DNA from: CAWGYT01 sp963826795
GTDB lineage: Bacteria > Planctomycetota > Planctomycetia > Pirellulales > Pirellulaceae
Assembly: GCA_963826795.1 (NCBI GenBank)
Contig: CAWGYT010000010.1
Location: 496,001 to 560,000 of the forward strand
Length of the DNA: 64,000 nt
Reading direction: 5' to 3'
The notes under the pieces were generated by a model. That model did no database searches, was not told where the DNA came from, and saw nothing but the letters and a program-made list of their open reading frames with translations. The position numbers and the translations under genes are program-made. Shown here one piece after another: positions 7,059 through 15,604 of this stretch (positions are counted from its first letter, which is position 1; every line of letters begins with the position of its first letter).

Positions 7059-8804
7059 ATGAGCAAACGCAAGAAGACACACGACGCGAAAACCAACGAG
7101 GGATATTTTGCCGAGTCGGACGGTGTCACGCTACGCACCTGGACGGTCGGCTCGCTTCCCGTTGTCAATCGAATTCTGGACGAGATGCGACTCGAGGAGA
7201 TCCTTCAGACCCATCTCCCGGCGGACGGGCCGAGAATGAAGATCCCGACGTCACGCGGTTTGATGTTACTGGTGCGCAATATCTTGCTTTCGCGAGAACC
7301 CGTTTACGGTTTGGGCGAGTGGGCCCAGCGACACGCCCCGGATCTGATCGAGATTTCGTCTACCAAGATGAAGCATCTCAATGATGATCGACTGGGGCGG
7401 TGTTTGGATCGGTTGTTCGCAGGCATCGACCGTTCGCTGATTATGGAACTGGTCAAGCACGTGATTCGACATTTCGATCTCAGTTTGGACGAACTGCACA
7501 ACGACTCGACCACCGTCACATTCCACGGTGCCTATGACGACGCGTTGGTACCTGGGTTGCGTCAGGGCTTGCCCACGCTGGGGATTACCTGGGGCCACAA
7601 CAAGGATCATCGTCCTGATCTGAAACAGTTGTTGTATATCTTGACGGTCACGGACGACGGCGGTGTGCCGATTTACTTTACGACGGCCAGTGGTAACACC
7701 GCCGATGATCGAACTCATCTGGAGACCTGGGAATTGCTGCGGGAATTGACCCAGCGCGCGGACTTCTTGTATGTCGCGGATTGTAAGTTAGCGTCCACGG
7801 CGAACCTCAAAGCGATCCACCAACGGGGTGGCCGGTTCATCACGGTGCTGCCTCGCACGCGACGTGAAGACAAACAGTTTCGCCAGCGCCTGTTGGACGA
7901 GACGAACGCAATCAGCTGGACGGATCTCTATCAGGAAGTGAACGATGACGGGCAAATTGTCGACCACTTGCGTGTGGCCAGTGAACCGTTCCGGACCTCT
8001 GACGGCTTTCGTTTGTTGTGGTTTGACAGCCTTCGCAAGTCGCAGCAAGACGCGGCAACTCGGATTCGCAACCTGGACAAGCTGAAGCAGGAACTAGATG
8101 ATTTGCAACATCGGTTGCAATCTCCCAAAACTCGTTTTCGAACACGTCCCAAAGTCGAAGAGGCTCTCGAGAAGGTACTTGCGACATCCACGGTACGCGA
8201 CTTCGTACGGGTCGAGGTCCAAGAGGAAGAGCAAGAGACCTTCACGCAAACTTCGCGGGGTCGGCCCAGCAAGAACACGCAGTACGTACGTCGCGTTGAG
8301 ATACGGTATCGGCTGGTCGTGAAGCCAAACACGAAGGAGGTCATCCAAGCCACGAAAGGCGATGGCAAGTTCCCGTTGATCACCAACCAGGACGAGATGT
8401 CCGCCGACGAGATCTTGCAGGCCTACAAACGCCAGCCCTTAGTCGAGAAGCGGTTCTCTCAGTTTAAGAATGACTTTGAAGTGGCGCCTGTGTTCTTGAA
8501 GAGCGTGAGCCGCATTCAGGCACTCTTGGCGGTCTACTTCTTCGTCTTGGTCGCGCAGACGTTGCTCGAGCGTCGGCTGCGACGCGCGATGGAGCAACAT
8601 CAGATCGAAGATCTACCGCTCTATCCGGAAGGCCGCCGGTGTTCGGCTCCAACCACCAAGCGAATCATCGATCTGTTCGAACCGATTCAACGTCACGAGC
8701 TAAAACAGAACGGCAGCCGCCAGGTGTTTGTGACGAAGTTGTCATCCGTCCACCGGTCGGTGCTCAAGCTGCTAGGAATCAGTTCTCGACAATACGGAAA
8801 GTAG
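7059..8804 (+). CDS. IS1634-like DDE transposase
   Basis: The start chosen is ATG 7059 (MSKRKKTHDAK), which gives 581 residues. The N-terminal part (YFAESDGVTLRTWTVGSLPV) is typical of IS1634/IS4-superfamily transposases. Candidate catalytic residues are the aspartate in ELHNDSTTVTFHG, the aspartate in LYVADCKLAS and the glutamate in PLVEKRFSQFKND. A long, charged coiled-coil insert (about residues 330-410) lies between the second aspartate and the glutamate, as is usual in the family. The frame is intact, so the enzyme may be active. The precise ends of the insertion sequence could not be defined. Confidence 0.85.
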   Translation: MSKRKKTHDAKTNEGYFAESDGVTLRTWTVGSLPVVNRILDEMRLEEILQTHLPADGPRMKIPTSRGLMLLVRNILLSREPVYGLGEWAQRHAPDLIEISSTKMKHLNDDRLGRCLDRLFAGIDRSLIMELVKHVIRHFDLSLDELHNDSTTVTFHGAYDDALVPGLRQGLPTLGITWGHNKDHRPDLKQLLYILTVTDDGGVPIYFTTASGNTADDRTHLETWELLRELTQRADFLYVADCKLASTANLKAIHQRGGRFITVLPRTRREDKQFRQRLLDETNAISWTDLYQEVNDDGQIVDHLRVASEPFRTSDGFRLLWFDSLRKSQQDAATRIRNLDKLKQELDDLQHRLQSPKTRFRTRPKVEEALEKVLATSTVRDFVRVEVQEEEQETFTQTSRGRPSKNTQYVRRVEIRYRLVVKPNTKEVIQATKGDGKFPLITNQDEMSADEILQAYKRQPLVEKRFSQFKNDFEVAPVFLKSVSRIQALLAVYFFVLVAQTLLERRLRRAMEQHQIEDLPLYPEGRRCSAPTTKRIIDLFEPIQRHELKQNGSRQVFVTKLSSVHRSVLKLLGISSRQYGK

Positions 8805-8910
8805 CTCCGGTTGATGAAGGCATTCGTCCCAGCGCGGCGACATGCCGTGTTCTGCTTCAGTGCATTCGCAACGAGAGACGAGGCTGCGAACGAGGCCATT
8901 TCCGATACAA

Positions 8911-10455
8911 GTTACTCGTTCGACTGTCTGACTTGTATTGACGGGTCGTAAGTGTATGGATATACAAACCTTCCGTTAAGCGTGCAAGGTCGATGCTTCA
9001 CGGAAGGAGCCCAAGGATGGAAGCGAGTTTTGAGGATCGCAAGCGCAAGTTGCTGGAAGAATGTGCGGTGGCCCCCCAAGTCTTTGATCGGGTGATGCCT
9101 CGATTGGAGCGGTTTATGGAGCCGTTTGTGGCGACGCTCGCCCGCAAAGAACAGGTCGATCACGCGCGCACGTTTGTCCAAGGTCTTCTCTCGGACCTGG
9201 AGCATAAGAACGTGGAGTCGATCGCCTACCGCTTTGGTCAGGATCGGATGCCGTTGCAATGGTTCGTCGGCATGTCCGATTGGGATGATGAGCTGTTGCG
9301 CGAGGAGTTGGTTCGGCAAGTCGGCGAGCAACTCGGACGCGACGACGGGGTCCTGGTATTCGATCCGTCGGCTTTTCCCAAGTCGGGCAAGGATTCGGTC
9401 GGCGTAGCGCGGCAGTGGTGCGGCCGACTCGGGAAAGTGGACAACTGTCAGGTAGCCGTGTACCTCGGTTACGTCTCGGCGGAAGAACATACCTTGGTGG
9501 ACATGCGACTGTTTCTTCCAAAGGAATGGACGAAAGATAAACAGCGGCGTGAGAAGGCCGGGGTGCCCAAGCAGGTGCGCTACCGTACGCGACATCAACT
9601 GTGCTTTGAGATGCTCGATCAACACGGTCATGCCTTGCCCCACAGCTGGATCGCCGGAGACGATGAATTGGGGCGCCCGTACTCGTTTCGCCGAGGTTTG
9701 CACCGCCGCGGTGAGCGTTACCTCTTGGCGATTCCGTCGAATACGACAATCCGTGATCTGGATGCGGATGAACCCGCCTATTCGGGTCACGGTCGACCGC
9801 CGAAGCGACCTTGGCAGCGTGTGGATGGTTGGGTCACTTCGCTGCCGAAGCATGCGTGGACGACGATCGATGTGCGCGATGGCTCGAAAGGACCGCTCGT
9901 GATCGAGATCGTCAAGCGGCGCGTCGTGGGCCGCAACCATCGGCGGCAGGAAGGCCATGAAGAAGTGCTCGTCGTGATTCGTTACCGTGATCGCGAAAAC
10001 CGAAGTGTGGTCAAGACGGACTACTACTTGTCCAATGCGTCGCTGGACGTGGAGCTGGCGGAATTCGCCCGTGTTGCCAAGGCCGAACACCGTATCGAGG
10101 AATGCATCCAGCGAGCGAAAAGTGAGACCGGCTTGGCCGATTACGAGGTGCGTCATTGGAAAGGGTGGCATCATCACCAAACGCTTTCCCTGCTCGCCAC
10201 CTGGTTCCTGGTTACGGAAGCCAGGCGGGGAAAAAAAATGGACTCCCGCGATCACGGTGCAGCAGATCCGCGAAGGGATTTCCGACATCCTCCGCATCGA
10301 GCGAGGATGCGATACACCCTCTCGAATCCGCCGCGAACGCCAACAACGACTCGTACGCAACGAACTGGCACGCCTGTACCATTGGAGGCGACGTAAGCTG
10401 TTGGCACCACTAAACATAAGCAAGCGGCAAATCTAAAACAGTCGAACTCGTCACC
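8911..10455 (+). mobile_element. Insertion sequence carrying an IS701-like transposase
   Basis: The boundaries are tentative. Sequence at 8916-8933 contains GTTCGACTGT, and the reverse complement of the right side (10440-10455 region) contains the same ten bases with weaker similarity on both sides. These may be the terminal inverted repeats of an element of about 1.5 kb, the usual size for this group. The single gene inside reads left to right. I saw no clear target-site duplication. Confidence 0.45.
9017..10436 (+). CDS. IS701-like transposase with a frameshift at an A8 run
   Basis: Translation from ATG 9017, preceded by AGGAG at eight bases, gives MEASFEDRKRKLL and the DDE-type core: DGVLVFDPSAFPKSG with the first aspartate, HSWIAGDDELGRP with the second, and HRIEECIQRAKSETGL with the probable glutamate. 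The original frame leaves the family pattern after EARRGKK, at eight consecutive A residues (10231-10238). Moving forward by one base restores a typical C-terminus (KWTPAITVQQIREGISDIL, then RQQRLVRNELARLY) up to the stop at 10434-10436. The shift could be a sequencing error, a mutation, or slippage by polymerase or ribosome on the A run, which is known to control transposase production in some insertion sequences. Confidence 0.8.
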
Positions 10456-10910
10456 TAAACAACATTTCGTATCGCCGGTTGCAGCAACGACAACATCCAC
10501 GGCATCGGATGCTGAAGAACGCTCGGCCGTTTCCAAGCTGGGCTTGGCAACCGCCCTTCCACGCCGCCCCGCAGGAGAACCGCTCACTCGACCGCCCACC
10601 AGCGCCACCCATGTCATTAAGGACCGACACGTCACGCGGACAACGCGGGCTGCAAAAAATCGACGGCCGCCAACAAATTCCGGGATATTGATTTTTGGAA
10701 CTGCGGAAAGAGAGAGGACGTCGGCTTCTAATGCCATGAATTTCGTTCTGCCAACGGAAGGTTTTTACGACACCGCCGGAACCGGAGCGAAGGTGGTTTG
10801 AATCCGATTTGATCGTATAATGGGCCGAGGCCAGGACCACGTCGTAGATGTGCCCGAAGTGCCTTGGCGTAAAAACCATGTTATGTGCCTCGTGCCAACG
10901 GAGTTAAGTC
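10456..10910 (+). other. Intergenic region between transposase and parDE
   Basis: No convincing gene. The right copy of the 40-bp inverted repeat lies at 10675-10714. A TATAAT hexamer at 10816-10821 is placed correctly to serve as a promoter -10 box for the toxin-antitoxin pair, although the matching -35 region is weak. Confidence 0.4.
10675..10714 (-). repeat. 40-bp inverted repeat, right copy
   Basis: This is the reverse complement of 6566-6605 with one mismatch. Similarity ends sharply on both sides of the 40 bases, which suggests an element end or a shared short remnant rather than a duplicated gene. Confidence 0.75.
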
Positions 10911-11159
10911 ATGAATCTGAATTTGCCAAGCGAAGTCAACGATTTCGTCAAAGACCTTGTGGCCCAGGGAAGATTCAATTCAGAGGAAGATGCCATTGTG
11001 GAAGGAATCAAATTGTTGATGGGCCGAGAACAATTGCGTGGCGAGATCCAAAAGGGCGTCAAGCAACTGGATGCAGGCGAGTTCTACGACGAAGATACAG
11101 TGTTCGCCGAGATCAATTCAGAGATCGACAAGATTGAAGCCAAACAGCAAGGAAGCTGA
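10911..11159 (+). CDS. parD: ParD-type antitoxin
   Basis: The 82-residue protein starts with a ribbon-helix-helix DNA-binding region (MNLNLPSEVNDFVKDLVAQG, then RFNSEEDAIVEGIKLL). It continues with an acidic tail (DAGEFYDEDTVFAEINSEID) of the kind that wraps and neutralises a ParE toxin. The stop is four bases before the parE start. In known systems ParD represses its own operon and is degraded faster than the toxin. The pair follows a cluster of insertion sequences, a common place for such addiction modules. Confidence 0.85.
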   Translation: MNLNLPSEVNDFVKDLVAQGRFNSEEDAIVEGIKLLMGREQLRGEIQKGVKQLDAGEFYDEDTVFAEINSEIDKIEAKQQGS

Positions 11160-11163
11160 AAAC

Positions 11164-11448
11164 ATGCCGAGACTTCGGTATTCTGCGGAATCGAAAGAAG
11201 ACCTCAAGCATATCGCTCAATTCATTGCCCGCGACAAACCCGTTGCCGCACGCCAATGGGTAGAGAAGCTGCGTAAAAAGTGTTTCCTGATTGCCAACCA
11301 TCCCGAAATGGGCGATGCACGTCCAGGTTTAGGTGACAACATTCGATCAACGTACGTGGGCAGTTACGTGATCTTCTTCCGGCGCGTTGAAGGATTCCTG
11401 GAGATTGTGCGGGTCATTCGCGGCGATGTCGATGATCCAAAAACCTAG
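11164..11448 (+). CDS. parE: ParE/RelE-superfamily toxin
   Basis: The 94-residue protein (MPRLRYSAESKEDLKHIAQF and on) has the ParE fold signature: an initial strand, two helices ending in ARQWVEKLRKKCFLIANHP, then GDARPGLGDNIRSTYVGSYVI split across the strands, and the final VRVIRGDVDD. ParE toxins poison DNA gyrase. The start at 11164 is chosen over an upstream in-frame ATG because it follows the antitoxin stop directly and matches the family's N-terminus. The gene appears intact. Confidence 0.85.
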   Translation: MPRLRYSAESKEDLKHIAQFIARDKPVAARQWVEKLRKKCFLIANHPEMGDARPGLGDNIRSTYVGSYVIFFRRVEGFLEIVRVIRGDVDDPKT

Positions 11449-11817
11449 GGCCACATATCGGGAAGTTTTTACCACACCGCACCAATGTCAAGCAGCAGGA
11501 AACACACCTGGCAGTGCTTTGGAGCTTCGTCGACGTACGTCACTCACGAGTTGCATATCATTTAGTGCCCCAAGTGGGCGTGTCCTTACGCTTGACAGCA
11601 TTGTCGAAATGACCTGGGTCACGAAACCAGCCGTTCGCTAGTCACGGGCAACGTGAAGCGTCATCAAGTTTGACAACATTCGTAGCCGCCTCCGAATTAC
11701 TGGCGGCACCTTTCACAGCTGTGACTTCCGATGATTCCGTCGTGCAGGCGGAAGATACACCTGCACGACGGTTGCCCGGTGGCAGTTCCGCAGATGAGCC
11801 AGCGGTGTTGGGCAGCC
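11449..11817 (+). other. Intergenic region after parDE
   Basis: I see no supported gene or RNA here. The tail-to-tail arrangement of parE and the ankyrin fragment means that no promoter is needed in it. Confidence 0.4.
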
Positions 11818-12258
11818 TCATTCGGTGTTGCTCAGGATCTTATCGAACTCCGCGACGCCACAGGGATAGAACCTGTCGGGCACCGGGATGTTCTCGGCCA
11901 GCAGTCTCGCAAGACAGGCTGCCTGATCTCGCTTTTCCCAGCGGCAATGCACCACCGTGTGTAAGGGCGTTTGAAAGTAGCGGCCTGCCGGGGCAAGTGA
12001 GGCGCCGCGGCTCAACAGAAAATCGACCATTTCGGCGTTCCCGAAACACAGGGCCCAGGTCAGCGGCTGAGCTTCCATCCAGCCGACGGCATCGATCGGC
12101 CAACCCAGTTCGATCATCATTCGCACGCCCGACCAGTTTTCCATCTGAGCGACATGTGCGACAAGGCTCCGATCAAACGGACCGAGCTGTCGCTCCAAGT
12201 CTGGAGTCTCGTCAAGCAACGTGTGGGCCAGCTTGCGATCGCCGGCGGCGGCAGCCAC
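11818..12258 (-). pseudogene. Ankyrin-repeat protein fragment
   Basis: The frame encodes at least three ankyrin-like repeats: AAAAGDRKLAHTLLDETPDL, then SGVRMMIELGWPIDAVGWME with QPLTWALCFGNAEMVDFLL, then TPLHTVVHCRWEKRDQAACL. The C-terminus ends with a stop at 11818-11820. On the 5' side the frame is closed by a TAG three codons before the first possible start (GTG 12258), and no ankyrin sequence is found upstream in other frames. The N-terminal part of a longer protein has probably been lost. Ankyrin repeats bind other proteins; no partner can be named. Confidence 0.6.
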
Positions 12259-12897
12259 GATCCACTCCTACTTTGGTGAACGCGGTGATTCGACGCCACC
12301 ACACGCTCGCAGGAGATTGGCTGTCTCAGTGGAGCCGAGACCCAGTGCATAGTCGCTCTGGAAAGAGCTTGTGGCCGAACGCTTCTTTTGGCCGTGACGC
12401 CGAATAGAGTCAGCAAATCGTCCGGCGACGCTGATTGTCAGTCGCCTGGAAGTCTCGTTGCATCAACCGCTGAGCTTGGCCCGCTCGAGCAAATTACTAA
12501 GGTCGATTCGACCTAGGCTGCGGTGGCTTCTATCTGGGACAACTGCGTTTCATTTTCGTATCGACCCACGCTTCGATCCCCGGACAATTCTTGCTCGGCC
12601 GAAGTCGAATTTGTGACTTCTTTCACCTCAGACCTAGGCGAACGTCCAGACGTTTCAGCAGTCCAGACGATCGGTCGGTGAACGGCCAAACTTGGATGCG
12701 ACCTCTGCGTAGGTTGACGCAGAGCTCGGTTACAACTCGTGCCCCAAGAATTACAGCGTTTCCCGAATGCAGAAAACCCGATTCAGCACGCTCATTGCAC
12801 AGTTCGAGTGCAACAACAGTGCAAAAGATGGGAAAGCCTAGAATCAAGCTCAAAGAAGGCGATGACGCAAGTAGTTGCGACGAAAGACGTTAGAAAG
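12259..12897. other. Gene-poor stretch before tRNA-Pro
   Basis: About 640 bp without a supported gene. Short frames on both strands lack ribosome binding sites and family motifs. It separates the accessory left part from the core-gene region and may contain remnants of whatever removed the 5' end of the ankyrin gene. Confidence 0.4.
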
Positions 12898-12971
12898 TCG
12901 GGGCGACAAGATTTGAACTTGCGACCTCTGCGTCCCGAACGCAGCGCTCTACCAGGCTGAGCCACGCCCCG
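12898..12971 (-). tRNA. tRNA-Pro(CGG)
   Basis: Read on the minus strand, the acceptor arm CGGGGCG pairs with CGCCCCG, the D loop has GCTCAGCCTGGTAGAGC, and the anticodon arm CTGCG-TTCGGGA-CGCAG shows anticodon CGG. The T arm contains GTTCAAATC. The discriminator base is A and CCA is not encoded. The gene sits at the edge of the accessory region; tRNA genes are frequent integration targets, but no duplicated tRNA end was noticed. Confidence 0.93.
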
Positions 12972-13211
12972 AGTGATTGGCGAGCCTCGTATCGTAATCG
13001 GCCGGGCGGATTCGCGTCAACCGCGACTCGGGGGGATTTCGCCCGTTCGCCCGTTGTCGTGTCACGTGTTGGCGCGCCCGTTGTCGGGCCGATGGTCAGT
13101 CCCAGGTGGGGCGGTGGAGCGTTGCCATGACCTCGGAGCCGTGGGCGGCGCCTTGGTTCCGCAGGGATGTGCGCCCCGACCCTCTTGGGTCACCTGGCCT
13201 CCCATGGGCCC

Positions 13212-14960
13212 TTATGACTCGCCGTCGCTGCGTCGCCAGTCTGCCAAGTGAAGTTCCACGCTGCGCCGGCCTCGGAACTCGTTGATCACCGGGCGAAACG
13301 CGATGTCGAGCTGTTCCGAGCAGCCTGTCAGAGGGGCAATCCAATCGCTGCGATTGAAGGCCAGGGCCCGAAATTCCTGGCCATGTTGTTGGAGGCGAAC
13401 CGTCATGTGCCGATCGCCTTTGCCCATGGGACGCGGTTCCGCCGCCAACTCGACCGCGCTGGCGCAAAGCAATGGACGCGGATTGCCTTGCCCGAAGGGT
13501 GCCAATCGCTCCATGTCCTCAACCGCTCGCAGGGTCAGTTCCGACAACGATGCCTCCGCGTCGATCGTCAGCTCGCCCTGCCGCGCTCGGCCGTCGAGCT
13601 GTTGGTCGACGTACTCACAAAATTGGGCTCGGAACCCCTCGACTTGGGCTTCCTCGATTCGCAGCCCCGCTGCGGCCGCGTGACCGCCATGTTTGACCAA
13701 ATAGCGGCCGCAAGCGGCGAGCGCCTGGCTGAGATCGAGCGCCGGAATGCTTCGCGCGGACCCCGTTCCCGGTTTGCTACCGAGCTCGTCCAGGGCGATC
13801 ATGATCACGGGCCGGTGATACTTTTCGGCGAGGCGCCCCGCGACGATGCCAATCACGCCCTGGTGCCAGCCGCGATCCGCGAGTACGAACGCGGCGGATG
13901 TTTCCGGGTCGAAGTGTTCCTTGATTTGTTTGGCCGCGCTCAGATAGATGCTGCGTTCCAAATGCAGTCGATTGTTGTTCAATTCGTCAATGTACTCGGC
14001 CAGCGAGCGGGCCCGCTCCGGATCCTCCGTGGCCAGCAACTCGACTCCGAGCGGCGCCTGGCCCAGGCGGCCGGCGGCGTTGAGTCGGGGTGCCAGGGCG
14101 AATCCAATGTCTTCACTGGTCAGTCCCGATTTTTCGTGGAGGCCCGTCAACTGCATCAGTTGAGCCAGCCCGGCCGTGGGCCGTTCCCTGAGACTGACGA
14201 GGCCGTGCTTGACCAGCACTCGATTCTCATCGATCAATGGTACCACATCGGCCACCGTGCCGATCGCCGCCAGCGCCAGAGCACTCAGCAAGAAATCCCG
14301 CAACGGCGGACTGACTCGCGTCGCGCGGCTCGCACGCTGGCAAAGTGCCCACGCCAGTTTGAAGGCGATCCCGGCACCGCACAGTCCGGCAAAGGGATAG
14401 TCATGGCCCGGTAGCTGAGGGTGAACCAGCGTCGCCTCCGGTAGCTCAGGCCCGAATTGGTGATGGTCGGTGATGATCAGCTCGAGCTGCAACTGCCGCG
14501 CCGTCCGCGCCTCCTGCACGCTGGCGATGCCGCAGTCGACCGACACGACCAGCGAAGTTCCCGCGTGGGAGAGTTTGTGGAGTGCGTCGTCGTTCAGTCC
14601 ATAGCCCTCATCCATGCGGTTGGGCAGGTAATATCCCACGTTGGCGCCGAGCGTCTTGAGGCATCGAAAGAGCAGGGCAGTTGCCGTCATCCCATCGGCG
14701 TCGTAGTCCCCGTAGACCGTAATCCGTCGGCCGAGTCGGATCGCTTCCGTGATTCGATCGGCGGCAGCCGTGAGGCCCGGCAGCCGTTCGGGATCCCGCA
14801 GAAGACTTAACTTGGTGTCGAGAAATCCCCGCGCGTCGCTGGGGTCGGTGATGCCACGCGCCGCGAGCAGTTGAGCCAAGACGCTGGGAATCCCAACGGC
14901 ACGTTCCATCCGGGAGATCGTATCCGTATCGTGGGGGCGGATTCGCCAACGCTTGCGCAT
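13212..14960 (-). CDS. recJ: Single-stranded-DNA-specific exonuclease RecJ
   Basis: The 582-residue protein matches the RecJ length and motif order: VYGDYDADGMTAT (motif I, about residues 82-94), VVSVDCGIAS, IITDHHQFG (the DHH triad at 165-167), AGLCGAGIAFKLAW, and in the second domain RGWHQGVIGIVAGRLAEKY followed by KHGGHAAAAGLRI (the DHHA1 glycine-rich loop). RecJ degrades single-stranded DNA from the 5' end, using divalent metal ions, during recombination and repair of damaged forks. It is read away from rpmG and lies next to tRNA-Pro. The frame is intact. Confidence 0.95.
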   Translation of the reverse strand: MRKRWRIRPHDTDTISRMERAVGIPSVLAQLLAARGITDPSDARGFLDTKLSLLRDPERLPGLTAAADRITEAIRLGRRITVYGDYDADGMTATALLFRCLKTLGANVGYYLPNRMDEGYGLNDDALHKLSHAGTSLVVSVDCGIASVQEARTARQLQLELIITDHHQFGPELPEATLVHPQLPGHDYPFAGLCGAGIAFKLAWALCQRASRATRVSPPLRDFLLSALALAAIGTVADVVPLIDENRVLVKHGLVSLRERPTAGLAQLMQLTGLHEKSGLTSEDIGFALAPRLNAAGRLGQAPLGVELLATEDPERARSLAEYIDELNNNRLHLERSIYLSAAKQIKEHFDPETSAAFVLADRGWHQGVIGIVAGRLAEKYHRPVIMIALDELGSKPGTGSARSIPALDLSQALAACGRYLVKHGGHAAAAGLRIEEAQVEGFRAQFCEYVDQQLDGRARQGELTIDAEASLSELTLRAVEDMERLAPFGQGNPRPLLCASAVELAAEPRPMGKGDRHMTVRLQQHGQEFRALAFNRSDWIAPLTGCSEQLDIAFRPVINEFRGRRSVELHLADWRRSDGES

Positions 14961-15084
14961 CTTGTTCGTGTCCAGAGTGTTTCGCCCACTCCGGTCCGGC
15001 CCCAGCGGAACGAACGTCGGTCGACCCGGTCGAGCGCTGACAGGGACGGACGGCAGCGAACCGTGCGTGGGTCGATCGGTCCCG

Positions 15085-15261
15085 CTATTTCTTCTTCTCG
15101 GTGTGCACCGTATGCCGCCGCAGCCGAGGTGAATACTTGTTCAGCTTGAGTTTTTCACCGCCCGGCTTGCGACGCAACACGTAGTTGTAGTCGCCCGTCT
15201 CCTGGCAAACGAGGAAGACCGTCTCGGCCTTTTTCTTGCTTCTGCCACCTTTTTTCGCCAT
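15085..15261 (-). CDS. rpmG: 50S ribosomal protein L33
   Basis: From ATG 15261 the protein has 58 residues: MAKKGGRSKKKAETVFLVC, then QETGDYNYVLRRKPGG and LKLNKYSPRLRRHTVHTEKK. This is the L33 pattern with the GxYxY-type centre and the basic KYSPRLRRHT end. Only one of the usual zinc-binding cysteines remains, so this is the zinc-free form. An in-frame ATG 45 bases upstream is rejected because MAKK is the family start. The protein is part of the large ribosomal subunit near the E site. Confidence 0.95.
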   Translation of the reverse strand: MAKKGGRSKKKAETVFLVCQETGDYNYVLRRKPGGEKLKLNKYSPRLRRHTVHTEKKK

Positions 15262-15604
15262 GATCTGCCAACCTTTCCGTTCGTCCGGCGTTCCCGCGTC
15301 AACCATCTGAGGTCTGCTATTGTAAACGACTGGGCGGTGCGATTTCCAGGTCAGCGCGGCGACTTGACCTCAGAATCCCCACCCGGGCGGGCTTTGCGTC
15401 ACTTGCACCGGCTCCTCCGCACGCGACTCCCACGGCGAACGGCAGGTTCAGGGCTCACGAGATTCGACCCTTGCGAGAGGGGGCTAAGTCGCATGGGTTG
15501 CCCTCATTTCTTGCATCCAGGATACAATTAGGGCATAAGAAAGACTGTCGGCCACGCGCCGACTCGTCCGAACCTGCCGGACCCTGGCGGCTCCCAAGAT
15601 CAAC
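15262..15604 (+). other. Intergenic region between rpmG and a cyclase-fold gene
   Basis: The two neighbouring genes are transcribed divergently, so promoters for both should lie here. I cannot single out a convincing pair of -35/-10 boxes and see no gene. Confidence 0.35.

Noticed and set aside
8912..10423. Open frame of 503 codons on the minus strand
   Set aside because: It mirrors the IS701-like transposase, which has clear catalytic motifs on the plus strand. GC-rich third positions keep the antisense frame open.
11670..12407. Plus-strand frame of 245 codons
   Set aside because: It lies opposite the ankyrin-repeat fragment, has no domain and is rich in Arg/Ser/Pro.
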